Assembly (NCBI GenBank): GCA_903854075.1
Contig: CAINVI010000044.1
Coordinates: 1-6,363 of the forward strand
Direction of reading: 5' to 3'
Source: Candidatus Pollutiaquabacter sp.
Lineage (GTDB): Bacteria > Bacteroidota > Bacteroidia > AKYH767-A > 2013-40CM-41-45
Length of the DNA stretch: 6,363 bases
This document shows, in pieces, positions 1-6,363 of this stretch. The notes beneath the pieces were generated by a model, which worked only from the letters and a program-made list of their open reading frames with translations, did not search any database and had not been told where the DNA came from. The position numbers and the translations under genes are program-made. How positions within the stretch are numbered: position 1 is the stretch's first letter; the number at the start of each line of letters is the position of its first letter.

Positions 1-2955
1 ATGTGTCGCTGTCGTGTTCGGGGTTCCATCTTCGTGTACTCCCGGTAAAATGACTCCTGAATTTGTCGTGACGCCATCCGCATCTGTAAATGGAAGTCCT
101 TCACCATCGCGCTCTTCGAGCGTTTCCGGACTTTGTCCCGACTGCAACCCTATCACGTATGAACCACAATAAATATCCCCGCCTATTTTCGCATCCACCA
201 ACGTGCGGAGGGTAAAGTTTTTATAACTGAATTCGGTGGTCCAGCCGAGCAATAATTTCGGAGAAGCGTTTCCGATTTTTTCGCGTTTATCAGAAATGAG
301 GTACTTAGTACCTTCCTCATTCAGCACCGGCTGACCGTTCATATACACATAATCCCAACCGACAATCGTACCGAAGTCATCGCCTTCTTGCAATGCCATC
401 TGCGGACCATTTTCACCCCAAATATCGGCCAGTATATACGTATCAGCGAAGTCGCCAAGACTCTCTACACGGTTGCGGTTACGTGTCATGACGATACCCG
501 TCTTAGCAACGAGTGACGCCCCCTGATAAACTGTTGCATTGAGCAACAACTCAAAACCGCGGTTGGAGATTGCTCCTTCGTTGATCAGCACAGAAGATGA
601 TCCGGCAGAAACCGGCAGCGGCGTTTTAATGATTTGATCAAAAGAATACTTGTAGTAATAGGTGAAATCAAGGACAATACGATCATCCAGAAAACCAAGA
701 TTAGTTCCGATTTCATACGAGTTCACCCGCTGCGGCTTTAATCCAATAGGTGGAATTACAGAAGGAAAGGTGGTTGACTGATCGCCGCCGAACAGCGACG
801 TAGAATAATAGAATTCTGTTTGATAAGGATCCGTATCTGTTGCAGTTTGTGCCACACCTCCGCGGACTTTAGCATAACTCAACCATTTGTTTTTAATGTC
901 CAAGGCATCTGTTGCGACGTAGCTTACCGAAACACCCGGATAGAAATAAGAGTTCTGCTCCTTAGGCAAGGTAGACGACCAATCCTGACGACCGGTGAAT
1001 TCCAAGAAGAGATAATCCTTGTAATTCACGTTCGCGAAAGCATAGATTGAATTTATTTTCTTTTCATAGAACGTGGTCTTCGGCACGAGTTTACTCAAGT
1101 CATCACCGGCCTTCACTACGATGACATTACCATTGGCATCCTGTCCGTAAACCGGCGCAGTATAATTCGACAAACTGTACCAGTTCGGATAATACCATGT
1201 TCCGGAATTTGCTGATACACCATGCATATCACGGCTCCAGCTGGAACCACCCAGGTTGAAGTCCACACTGAAATCGGAATCAAAAATATTTTTTTTACTC
1301 GCGGTGAAAAGAAATTCACTGTTTACACTTTTATCGCGCATGACGGATTCCGCATAGTAGCCATCCAACAATCCGATCAAATCCGCCGGTTTGTTTCTAG
1401 ACTGGTATTCATCGTTGGTGTAATCAATACCGGTGCGGCCCATAAAGGTCAGCCAAGAAGTGATGTTGTAATTAAGACTCAAGCCACCCAGTAATTTATT
1501 ACGATCGAGTGTGGTGTTGTTGTTAAAATATTTCCACCATAAATGTTTATCGACATATAAATACGGATAGCCGTCTTGTGGGTTGCGCGTACCATCGTCT
1601 AGCATGTAATTGTAGAAATCCTCGCCCTGATAACTGCGCGGCCAGGAATACAACTGACCTTTGTTGAACGACAACGGATCTTCTCCCAGCAGCGGACTGT
1701 TCAAGCGATTATAATCCAGGTACGATCCGGAAAGGTTAACACTGACTTTTTCCGAAACCTTCAAGGTAGAGTTTGTATTGATAGTGTTCTGAGTGAAATT
1801 ACTGTTGAGCACGATCGGCGTATTTTCCGTGTGAGTGATGGAAAGGCGCATATTGCCGACATCACCGCCGCCTTCGGCAGAAACGTTATGAGTGACCGCA
1901 TGACCATTCTGAAAAGGAATTTTCAGGTTGTCGGGCTGTGGTGACCACGGACGTAATGATCCATCCCACCAGCGAATAGTGCGGCCGTCCATGACCGGTC
2001 CCCAGGAAACGGCCGAACCCGGATAACCGAATTCCGGGTCGGTAGACAAATTCGGAAACAACGGAATACTATCAGCTCCCAACTCAAAAGCCGGTGGTGT
2101 AAAATCCGTAGAAGGCGCTCCGCCTCCATATTTATTTTGAACATCACGGTAGCGATACGGGACAGTGGACTTGTACGTAATGTTATAGGTGACGCCAATT
2201 CCTTTTTGCTTTCGTCCTTTGCGCGTGGTGATGAGCACTACGCCGTTGGCGCCACGTGCGCCGTACAGCGCAGATGCTGCTCCACCTTTGAGAATATTCA
2301 CCGACTCAATATCCTCGCGATTGATGTTGTTAATAGCAGATCCCCAGTCGCGACCACGACCGATATTGGTCATTCCGGGATCATTGCTCATCGGAATACC
2401 ATCGACAACAATCAACGGCTGGTTATTACCGGAGATGTTATTATTTCCACGAATGGTAATCCGCGTAGTACCACCATCAACACCATCAGGATTGGCAATC
2501 TGAACACCGGAAACTTTTCCGGTGATGGCATTCAGAATGTTCGGAGAATTGGATTGCTGAATCTGCATGCCTTCGACCTTCTCGGTAGAATAGCCGAGCT
2601 CACGTTTTTGTCGATTCACTCCCAAAGCCGTAACAACCACTTCATTCAATTCCTGAAGTTTGGGTTGTAGTTTTACGCTCAAGATGTTTTGAGTTCCAAC
2701 ACGCACCGATTGCGTGAGATAGCCAACATAACTGAAAACGAGTGTGTCGCTGGCAGAAAGACCTTCGAGCGAAAAGTTACCATTAACATCGGTAGACGTA
2801 CCGTTGGTCGTTCCATTTACTGCGACGATGATGAACGGAAGCGGATCACCGCTTTCTGCATCTTTAATAACTCCCGTTATTTTTTGCGTTTGAGCAAAAG
2901 CACCGAAGCCGGAAAGCAGAACAATAAATAACAGCAGGAATGGACGAATCCGCAT
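1..2955 (-). CDS. SusC/RagA-family TonB-dependent outer-membrane transporter (3' end beyond window)
   Basis: This is the 5' 985 codons of a SusC/RagA-like importer, read on the minus strand without an internal stop; the C-terminus is cut by the left edge. Such proteins form a 22-strand outer-membrane barrel that imports glycan or peptide fragments using TonB energy. Seen by translation: a signal peptide at about residues 1-21 (MRIRPF, then a hydrophobic core, AFA|Q cleavage site); a carboxypeptidase-regulatory-like beta domain at about 26-98 (GVIKDAESGDPLP, then FSYVGY); a TonB-box-like NEVVVTALG at 104-112; a plug at about 115-245 with ITIRG, PLIVVDGIPM and ESVNILKGGAASALYGARGANGVVLITT-type signatures; then aromatic-rich barrel sequence. 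The ATG at 2955 is chosen because the signal peptide starts there and the next in-frame Met is residue 130. No Shine-Dalgarno is visible. Family members usually have about 1000-1100 residues, so some 50-100 are probably missing. A SusD partner is expected downstream but is not in view. The substrate cannot be told. Confidence 0.96.
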   Translation of the reverse strand, partial: MRIRPFLLLFIVLLSGFGAFAQTQKITGVIKDAESGDPLPFIIVAVNGTTNGTSTDVNGNFSLEGLSASDTLVFSYVGYLTQSVRVGTQNILSVKLQPKLQELNEVVVTALGVNRQKRELGYSTEKVEGMQIQQSNSPNILNAITGKVSGVQIANPDGVDGGTTRITIRGNNNISGNNQPLIVVDGIPMSNDPGMTNIGRGRDWGSAINNINREDIESVNILKGGAASALYGARGANGVVLITTRKGRKQKGIGVTYNITYKSTVPYRYRDVQNKYGGGAPSTDFTPPAFELGADSIPLFPNLSTDPEFGYPGSAVSWGPVMDGRTIRWWDGSLRPWSPQPDNLKIPFQNGHAVTHNVSAEGGGDVGNMRLSITHTENTPIVLNSNFTQNTINTNSTLKVSEKVSVNLSGSYLDYNRLNSPLLGEDPLSFNKGQLYSWPRSYQGEDFYNYMLDDGTRNPQDGYPYLYVDKHLWWKYFNNNTTLDRNKLLGGLSLNYNITSWLTFMGRTGIDYTNDEYQSRNKPADLIGLLDGYYAESVMRDKSVNSEFLFTASKKNIFDSDFSVDFNLGGSSWSRDMHGVSANSGTWYYPNWYSLSNYTAPVYGQDANGNVIVVKAGDDLSKLVPKTTFYEKKINSIYAFANVNYKDYLFLEFTGRQDWSSTLPKEQNSYFYPGVSVSYVATDALDIKNKWLSYAKVRGGVAQTATDTDPYQTEFYYSTSLFGGDQSTTFPSVIPPIGLKPQRVNSYEIGTNLGFLDDRIVLDFTYYYKYSFDQIIKTPLPVSAGSSSVLINEGAISNRGFELLLNATVYQGASLVAKTGIVMTRNRNRVESLGDFADTYILADIWGENGPQMALQEGDDFGTIVGWDYVYMNGQPVLNEEGTKYLISDKREKIGNASPKLLLGWTTEFSYKNFTLRTLVDAKIGGDIYCGSYVIGLQSGQSPETLEERDGEGLPFTDADGVTTNSGVILPGVHEDGTPNTTATH

Positions 2956-2973
2956 AAGCAATAATTTGGTGAA

Positions 2974-3009
2974 CGAATATAGAAAAGTAGAACGAGGTAG
3001 AAAAGCAAA
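2974..3009 (-). promoter_or_regulatory. Possible weak Bacteroidota-type promoter before the SusC-like gene
   Basis: On the minus strand a TTTG (3006-3009) is followed after 24 bases by TATATTCG (2974-2981), one mismatch from the Bacteroidota -7 consensus TAnnTTTG. The spacing is slightly longer than usual and the leader to the ATG at 2955 would be very short, so this is only a candidate. Confidence 0.2.
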
Positions 3010-3012
3010 ACC

Positions 3013-3031
3013 AAGCACTAATGAAGCACTA
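3013..3031. repeat. Short direct repeat AAGCACTA, two copies 11 bp apart
   Basis: AAGCACTA occurs at 3013-3020 and 3024-3031. Further AAGC tetramers at 3003-3006 and 3033-3036 keep a spacing of roughly 9-11 bp, about one helical turn. It sits 60-75 bp upstream of the SusC-like start, where a regulator site would be plausible, but AT-rich spacer sequence can give this by chance. Confidence 0.5.
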
Positions 3032-3055
3032 TAAGCTTGATTATCAGACTTTTTG

Positions 3056-3075
3056 TTTCAGTTAGCCCCCTGAAA
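3056..3075 (-). other. Short inverted repeat (6-bp stem, 8-nt loop) in the spacer
   Basis: TTTCAG (3056-3061) and CTGAAA (3070-3075) are perfect inverted repeats around an 8-base loop. In the minus-strand transcript the stem is followed by CAAAAAG, not a U-tract, so it is a poor intrinsic terminator. It may be a weak structural element or chance. Confidence 0.3.
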
Positions 3076-3114
3076 AGTTGAACAATTTGACCAATAGCAA
3101 CAAAGTCTCCAAAA

Positions 3115-3131
3115 TAGCATGGAAGTAGCAT
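3115..3131. repeat. Short direct repeat TAGCAT, two copies 11 bp apart
   Basis: TAGCAT occurs at 3115-3120 and 3126-3131, with a shorter TAGCA at 3095-3099. It lies just downstream of the surface-protein stop codon. The copies are direct, so they do not form a terminator hairpin. Confidence 0.5.
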
Positions 3132-3145
3132 AAAAATTGCCTCTC

Positions 3146-6100
3146 CTAATTCACAATACTCACTCTACCGATATACTCGTGCCGTTTATCAAAGACATCC
3201 GTAAGTACTACTTTCCAAACGTACGTGTCTTGCTGCGAAACCAATTCACCGCCGTTGGCGCGACCATCCCAGCCTATATTCACATCCTTAGAACTAAAGA
3301 TCAGATCACCCCAACGATCGAAGATAAACAGCTGATATTCGCTGAATCCTAATCCGGTTCCCGTGAAAAATTCATTGGATCCATCACTGTTCGGTGAAAA
3401 GCAATTCGGAATATAAAAAGTAAAAGCAGAACCGATTTCAACCGTTGAAGTAGCGGTATCCAAACAACCATTCGCGGTTTCAACCACCAACATAATACCA
3501 TAGGATTGCTGCGCATTATCCGGATAACGATGTCCAGGTTGAAATTCTGCGCTGAAGGAACCATCGCCAAATGACCATTGCCAGTTAACAGCATCCGATG
3601 AAGAAGTATTAAGAAAGTTAACCGTGGGCGATAACCAATCCGGTTGATCCGGTGTCGTGGAAAAGCTGGCGACCGGCTGAGAAAAAACCTCAATCATATC
3701 ATCGATGGTGAGCGTATCCACGCAACCATCAGCAGAGGTCGAAATCACACTGACATCATAAACACCTTGCTCCATGAAGCAGAAATCCGGTGAAGCGCCG
3801 GAGCCTGTAGACAAAGCCGCAAAGTTCCATGTGTAATCAGCAGCTCCTGTAGCGGAAAAATTAACGCACAACGGAGCGCAGCCCAAATAACGATTGGCAA
3901 GAACTACCGGTGACGGTGCCGGCAACACGGAAACCGTAACTACGGAAGAAACCGAACCGGAACAACCATCGTTGACGGTAACGGTATATTGTGTCGTAGA
4001 CGATGGCGTTGCAACAGGATTGGCAATTCCCGGATTACTGAGATCAGAGGAAGGCGTCCAGGTAAAAGTATATGGACCGCCACTACCAAAGGACGCCGTT
4101 GCTAACAAGGGCGCATTACTTCCCGGACAAATAGATGTAGTTCCGGAAGCACTTAAGGCAAGTTGCACACTGGGACTCACCGAAATGGTAGCTGTACCGG
4201 AAAGACAACCGTTTGCATCCTCTGCGATTACAGTATACATCATAGCTACCGCCGGGCTTGCTACAGGATTTGGTATAACTACTGAACTTAGGCCCGCTGA
4301 CGGCGACCAGGAATAGGTGAAGTTTCCACTTCCTCCGGAAGCAGTAACGGAAAGATTCGAACTACCACCGGCACAATTGACTACTGCGGTTACAGGCGAC
4401 AACACCACCGGCGTCGGCTCTGAAAGCAACACGCTTGCAGTGGAAGAACATCCTTTGTCATCGGTAATGGCACAAACATAACTTCCTGCACACAACGAAC
4501 TGCACTGAGATGCAGTAGTTCCAACACCTCCACTACTCCAAGAATACGTGTAGATGCCACTGCCACCGGAAGCTGTTACGCCGGCTGTACCATCGCATGC
4601 GCCGCTACAAGTTACCGGTGTAATCACTGCGCCGGAAGCCTGTACGACAGGAGGATCTGTCAACAAAACAGAGGCGGTCGCTGTGCAACCCGCAAGATCC
4701 GTAACAACAACCTGATAGTTTCCGGCCGGCAATCCGTTGGACTGACTCGTAGTTTGCGACGTTGACCAGCTGTAACCGAAAGGACCTATTCCTCCGGATG
4801 GCAACGCCTGAGCGGTGCCGTCACTTCCACCGAAACACGAAATTGGTGTTGATGATGCCGAGACAGAAAGCGCCGGGGCTACCGCTACGGTGATAGTACC
4901 GGATCCGGAGCAACCGTTGGGATCTGTGATGGTAACTGTATACGAGGTGGTAGCGGAAGGACTAGCAATCGGATTACTAGATCCGGTATTGCTCAATCCT
5001 GTGGCAGGCGACCAAACAAATACATTCCCTGTCGTTGCGGGTGTTGCACTGAGTGTTACAGCTCCGCCAGGACATATGGTATCTCCAACACCGACATTTA
5101 CCGAAAGCACAGAACTAACAGTCACAGTGGCTACTGCAGAAGCCGTACAACCTGATAACGTTCCGGTAACGGTATACGCTGACGTAATCGCAGGAGAAAT
5201 GGAAATGGAACTTCCTGTTGCACCGGTAGACCAAACATAATTAGATGCGCCGCTGGCAAGCAGCGTGGTGAAAGATCCCGGACAAATGCTTGGTGAGTTT
5301 ACTGCAACGACAGGAAGGGGATTTACAGTAACCAAAGCCGTTGCGGTAGCACTACATGAATTCGAAGTTCCGGTTACCGTATAACTGGTAGTGGTCACCG
5401 GCGAAACAATTGTCGTAGGACCAGTACTGCCATTCGTCCATGAATAGGTGGTTGCCCCGCTTGCGGTTAAGATGGTCGATTCGCCGGAGCAAATCACTGA
5501 CGAATTAACACTTACCACCGGTAATGGCGTAACTGTAACCGTTGCAGTGGCTGTAGCAGAACAACCATTGCCGGAACCCGTCACGGTATAAACCGTGGTT
5601 GACACCGGATTTACCGAAATCGCAGCCGATGACGCACCGTTGCTCCACGAATACGAAGTGGCCCCTGCAGCAGTTAACGTGGAAGATTGGCCGGCACAAA
5701 TGGTGGCAGAAGCTACCGTTACCGTAGGCAACGGTGTTACGGTAATCGTGGACACCGCTGATGACGTACAGCCGCTGGAAGTTCCAGTAACCGTGTAACT
5801 GGCTGTGGAAGCTGGACTAACATTGATGGATGAGGTGGTAGCTCCGTTACTCCAAGAAAAAGCACTTGCACCTGATACTGAAAGCGCAGCTTGTTGTCCG
5901 GCGCAAACGGTCGGTGAATTGACGGTAACTGTTGGCAAAGGATTAACCGTCACGGTTGTTGTCGCCGAGCTGCTACAACCACTTGTTGTTCCCGTCACAG
6001 TATATGTTGTAGTATTCGCAGGTGATACCGAATACGATGCTCCGGAACTGCCACCACTCCACTGGTAACTTGATGCTCCCGCGGCCGTCAATACTGCCGA

Positions 6101-6363
6101 ACTACCGGCGCAAATCACCGGCGCATTTACACTCACCACCGGCAACGGTGTAACTGTAACCGTTGCAGTAGCCGTAGCTGAACAACCATTACCGGTACCC
6201 GTCACGGTATACACAGTGGTTGATACCGGATTGACGGAAATCGAAGCGGATGGCGCTCCAGTGTTCCACGAATACGAAGTGGCCCCTGCAGCAGTTAACG
6301 TGGAAGATTGGCCGGCACAAATGGTGGCAGAAGCTACCGTTACCGTAGGCAACGGTGTTACGG
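3146..6363 (-). CDS. Large Ig/SprB/PKD-repeat surface protein with C-terminal type IX secretion sorting domain (5' end beyond window)
   Basis: This is the C-terminal 1071 codons and TAG stop (3146-3148) of a modular secreted protein; the frame stays open through the right edge. Modules in coding order: six 69-residue Ig-like units (6352 down to 5111), a 79-residue Ig-like unit (4874-5110), two SprB-type repeats (4409-4873), two Ig-like units of 80 and 83 residues (3920-4408), a degenerate PKD-like unit (3680-3919), a canonical PKD unit with WSFGDG (3425-3679) and a CHU_C/gliding-motility C-terminal domain (3149-3424). The Ig-like units fit the CHU_C-associated Ig family: xICxG near the start, YxW in the middle, YTVTG, then GC. 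CHU_C domains of this kind direct export by the type IX system, so the protein is inferred to be secreted and held at or released from the surface, perhaps for adhesion or gliding. An apparent start at 6350-6352 is a TTG inside a repeat, not the true start. The ligand is unknown. Confidence 0.95.
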   Translation of the reverse strand, partial: VTPLPTVTVASATICAGQSSTLTAAGATSYSWNTGAPSASISVNPVSTTVYTVTGTGNGCSATATATVTVTPLPVVSVNAPVICAGSSAVLTAAGASSYQWSGGSSGASYSVSPANTTTYTVTGTTSGCSSSATTTVTVNPLPTVTVNSPTVCAGQQAALSVSGASAFSWSNGATTSSINVSPASTASYTVTGTSSGCTSSAVSTITVTPLPTVTVASATICAGQSSTLTAAGATSYSWSNGASSAAISVNPVSTTVYTVTGSGNGCSATATATVTVTPLPVVSVNSSVICSGESTILTASGATTYSWTNGSTGPTTIVSPVTTTSYTVTGTSNSCSATATALVTVNPLPVVAVNSPSICPGSFTTLLASGASNYVWSTGATGSSISISPAITSAYTVTGTLSGCTASAVATVTVSSVLSVNVGVGDTICPGGAVTLSATPATTGNVFVWSPATGLSNTGSSNPIASPSATTSYTVTITDPNGCSGSGTITVAVAPALSVSASSTPISCFGGSDGTAQALPSGGIGPFGYSWSTSQTTSQSNGLPAGNYQVVVTDLAGCTATASVLLTDPPVVQASGAVITPVTCSGACDGTAGVTASGGSGIYTYSWSSGGVGTTASQCSSLCAGSYVCAITDDKGCSSTASVLLSEPTPVVLSPVTAVVNCAGGSSNLSVTASGGSGNFTYSWSPSAGLSSVVIPNPVASPAVAMMYTVIAEDANGCLSGTATISVSPSVQLALSASGTTSICPGSNAPLLATASFGSGGPYTFTWTPSSDLSNPGIANPVATPSSTTQYTVTVNDGCSGSVSSVVTVSVLPAPSPVVLANRYLGCAPLCVNFSATGAADYTWNFAALSTGSGASPDFCFMEQGVYDVSVISTSADGCVDTLTIDDMIEVFSQPVASFSTTPDQPDWLSPTVNFLNTSSSDAVNWQWSFGDGSFSAEFQPGHRYPDNAQQSYGIMLVVETANGCLDTATSTVEIGSAFTFYIPNCFSPNSDGSNEFFTGTGLGFSEYQLFIFDRWGDLIFSSKDVNIGWDGRANGGELVSQQDTYVWKVVLTDVFDKRHEYIGRVSIVN
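3149..3424 (-). other. CHU_C / type B type IX secretion C-terminal sorting domain
   Basis: The last 92 residues match the gliding-motility-associated C-terminal domain: YIPNCFSPNSDGSNEFF (usual form PNaFSPNgDGxND), YQLFIFDRWGDLIFSS, GWDGRANGG, TYVWKVVLTD and a final YIGRVSIVN. Such domains are recognised by the type IX secretion system for export across the outer membrane. Odd points are a Cys in place of the usual Ala or Val after PN, and Ser-Asn-Glu instead of the common Gly/Asn-Asp pattern. The domain runs to the very end of the protein, as expected. Confidence 0.95.
3425..3919 (-). other. Two PKD-like modules, first degenerate, second canonical
   Basis: The second module (3425-3679, 85 residues) has the PKD hallmarks: VASFSTTP at the start, VNFLNTSS, WQWSFGDGS and a closing HRYPDN before a C-terminal strand with NGC. 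The first (3680-3919, 80 residues) starts with GCAPLCVNFSATGA, reaches YTWNFA where the FGDG is expected, and continues with GVYDVSVIS and DGC. PKD domains are extracellular beta-sandwiches common as spacers before CHU_C sorting domains. Confidence 0.85.
3920..4408 (-). other. Two long Ig-like modules after the SprB repeats
   Basis: Unit at 4169-4408 (80 residues) has NCAGGSSNL, YSWSPSAGLSS, NPVASP and NGC; unit at 3920-4168 (83 residues) has SICPGSNAPL, FTWTPSSDLSNPG, NPVATPSSTTQYTVTV and DGC. Both belong to the same long subtype as 4874-5110, so the order is Ig-long, SprB, SprB, Ig-long, Ig-long. Confidence 0.85.
4409..4873 (-). other. Two SprB-type repeat modules
   Basis: Module 1 (4649-4873, 75 residues) has SCFGGSDGTA, GYSW, GLPAGNYQVVVTD and AGC. 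Module 2 (4409-4648, 80 residues) has TCSGACDGTA, GGSGIYTYSW, LCAGSYVCAITD and KGC. This pattern (C.G..DG, GG.G.Y.YSW, GL.AG.Y.V.VTD..GC) is that of the repeats named after the gliding adhesin SprB. Module 2 carries six cysteines where module 1 has two. The assignment rests on motif recognition, not on a profile search. Confidence 0.85.
4874..5110 (-). other. Seventh Ig-like module, longer type (79 residues)
   Basis: This unit keeps the TICPGG and NGC cysteine motifs and the YTVT strand but has a ten-residue insertion around VWSPATGLSNTG. That pattern (WSPxxGLSNxxxxNPxASPxxTTxYTVT) is typical of Ig-like modules in Bacteroidota surface proteins and recurs in the two units at 3920-4408. It marks the change from the homogeneous array to the mixed C-terminal half. 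Confidence 0.85.
5111..6352 (-). repeat. Six tandem 69-residue (207-bp) Ig-like modules
   Basis: Six consecutive units of exactly 69 codons: 6146-6352 (R1), 5939-6145 (R2), 5732-5938 (R3), 5525-5731 (R4), 5318-5524 (R5) and 5111-5317 (R6). Each begins with LP(T/V)V, has a Cys at unit position 12 (ICAG/ICSG/ICPG), a core Trp at 29, a YTVTG at 48-52 and a second Cys at 57, and ends in VTVTP or VTVNP (VTVSS in R6). The paired cysteines could form one disulfide per unit. R1 starts within 11 bases of the window edge and is preceded by V-T-P codons, so at least one more unit lies upstream. The units are Thr/Ser/Val/Ala-rich and almost free of charged residues. Confidence 0.95.
5644..5742 (-). repeat. 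99-bp perfect direct repeat, copy A (within R4)
   Basis: These 99 bases are identical, base for base, to 6265-6363. The offset is 621 bp, which is three 207-bp units. The block covers the end of R3 and the first 29 to 30 codons of R4. Outside the block, toward lower coordinates, R4 and R1 still align but with many third-position and some amino-acid changes. Confidence 0.95.
6265..6363 (-). repeat. 99-bp perfect direct repeat, copy B (within R1, reaches window edge)
   Basis: Identical to 5644-5742. The identity runs into the right edge, so its full length is unknown and could be longer. It covers the last codons of the preceding unit and the first part of R1. Confidence 0.95.

Noticed and set aside
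1116..1319. Minus-strand 67-codon frame (also 1923-2198, 3349-3693 and 5505-5699)
   Set aside because: They lie in the wrong frame of the two real minus-strand genes and have no family-like sequence.
820..1494. Plus-strand frames at 820-1050 and 1222-1494
   Set aside because: They are antisense to the barrel-coding part of the SusC-like gene, which is continuous through this region.
2137..2670. A 177-codon plus-strand reading frame and the overlapping one at 2189-2503
   Set aside because: Both lie antisense to the conserved plug domain of the SusC-like gene, whose minus-strand translation is clearly the real one; neither has recognisable motifs.
3056..3131. An intrinsic terminator for the surface-protein gene
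   Set aside because: The only inverted repeat has a 6-bp stem and is followed by an A-run in the relevant transcript, and the other repeats are direct. No stem plus U-tract is present.
3894..4316. Plus-strand reading frame of 140 codons (and similar ones at 4815-5240, 5595-5798 and 5805-6068)
   Set aside because: They are antisense to the repeat array and resemble each other only because the coding repeats do. The minus-strand frame has clear domain structure; these have none.
5111..6363. A CRISPR array or non-coding satellite in view of the regular 207-bp period
   Set aside because: The period is an exact multiple of three, the units differ mainly at codon third positions and translate into an uninterrupted Ig-like protein, so it is a coding repeat.

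Overview
The window looks like chromosomal DNA from a member of the Bacteroidota. It holds a SusC/RagA-type TonB-dependent outer-membrane transporter. Next to it is a modular, Ig-repeat-rich surface protein ending in a gliding-motility/type IX secretion (CHU_C, type B) sorting domain. Neither gene nor start region shows a Shine-Dalgarno sequence, as is usual in this phylum. The genus cannot be told from the sequence.

Layout: both genes lie on the minus strand, so transcription runs from right to left, and both are cut by a window edge. From 6363 down to 3146 runs the C-terminal part (1071 full codons plus stop) of the large surface protein. Its order is six tandem 69-residue Ig-like modules, one longer Ig-like module, two SprB-type repeats, two more long Ig-like modules, a degenerate PKD-like module, a canonical PKD module and the C-terminal sorting domain. 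Its N-terminus and signal peptide lie beyond the right edge. Then comes a 190-bp AT-rich spacer (2956-3145) with short direct repeats, a weak hairpin and a possible weak Bacteroidota-type promoter. From 2955 down to 1 runs the SusC-like gene, intact for 985 codons with signal peptide, carboxypeptidase-regulatory-like domain, plug and most of the barrel. Its last part and stop lie beyond the left edge.

The two products would both act at the cell surface: one as a long secreted, anchored or released adhesin-like fibre, the other as an active importer powered by TonB. The spacer makes a shared operon uncertain. A SusD-like lipoprotein is expected just beyond the left edge, but this is inference. 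I found no RNA gene, CRISPR array, insertion sequence or phage-like element. The most notable signals are the extreme depletion of charged residues in the Ig array and a 99-bp perfect DNA repeat at a 621-bp offset inside it.
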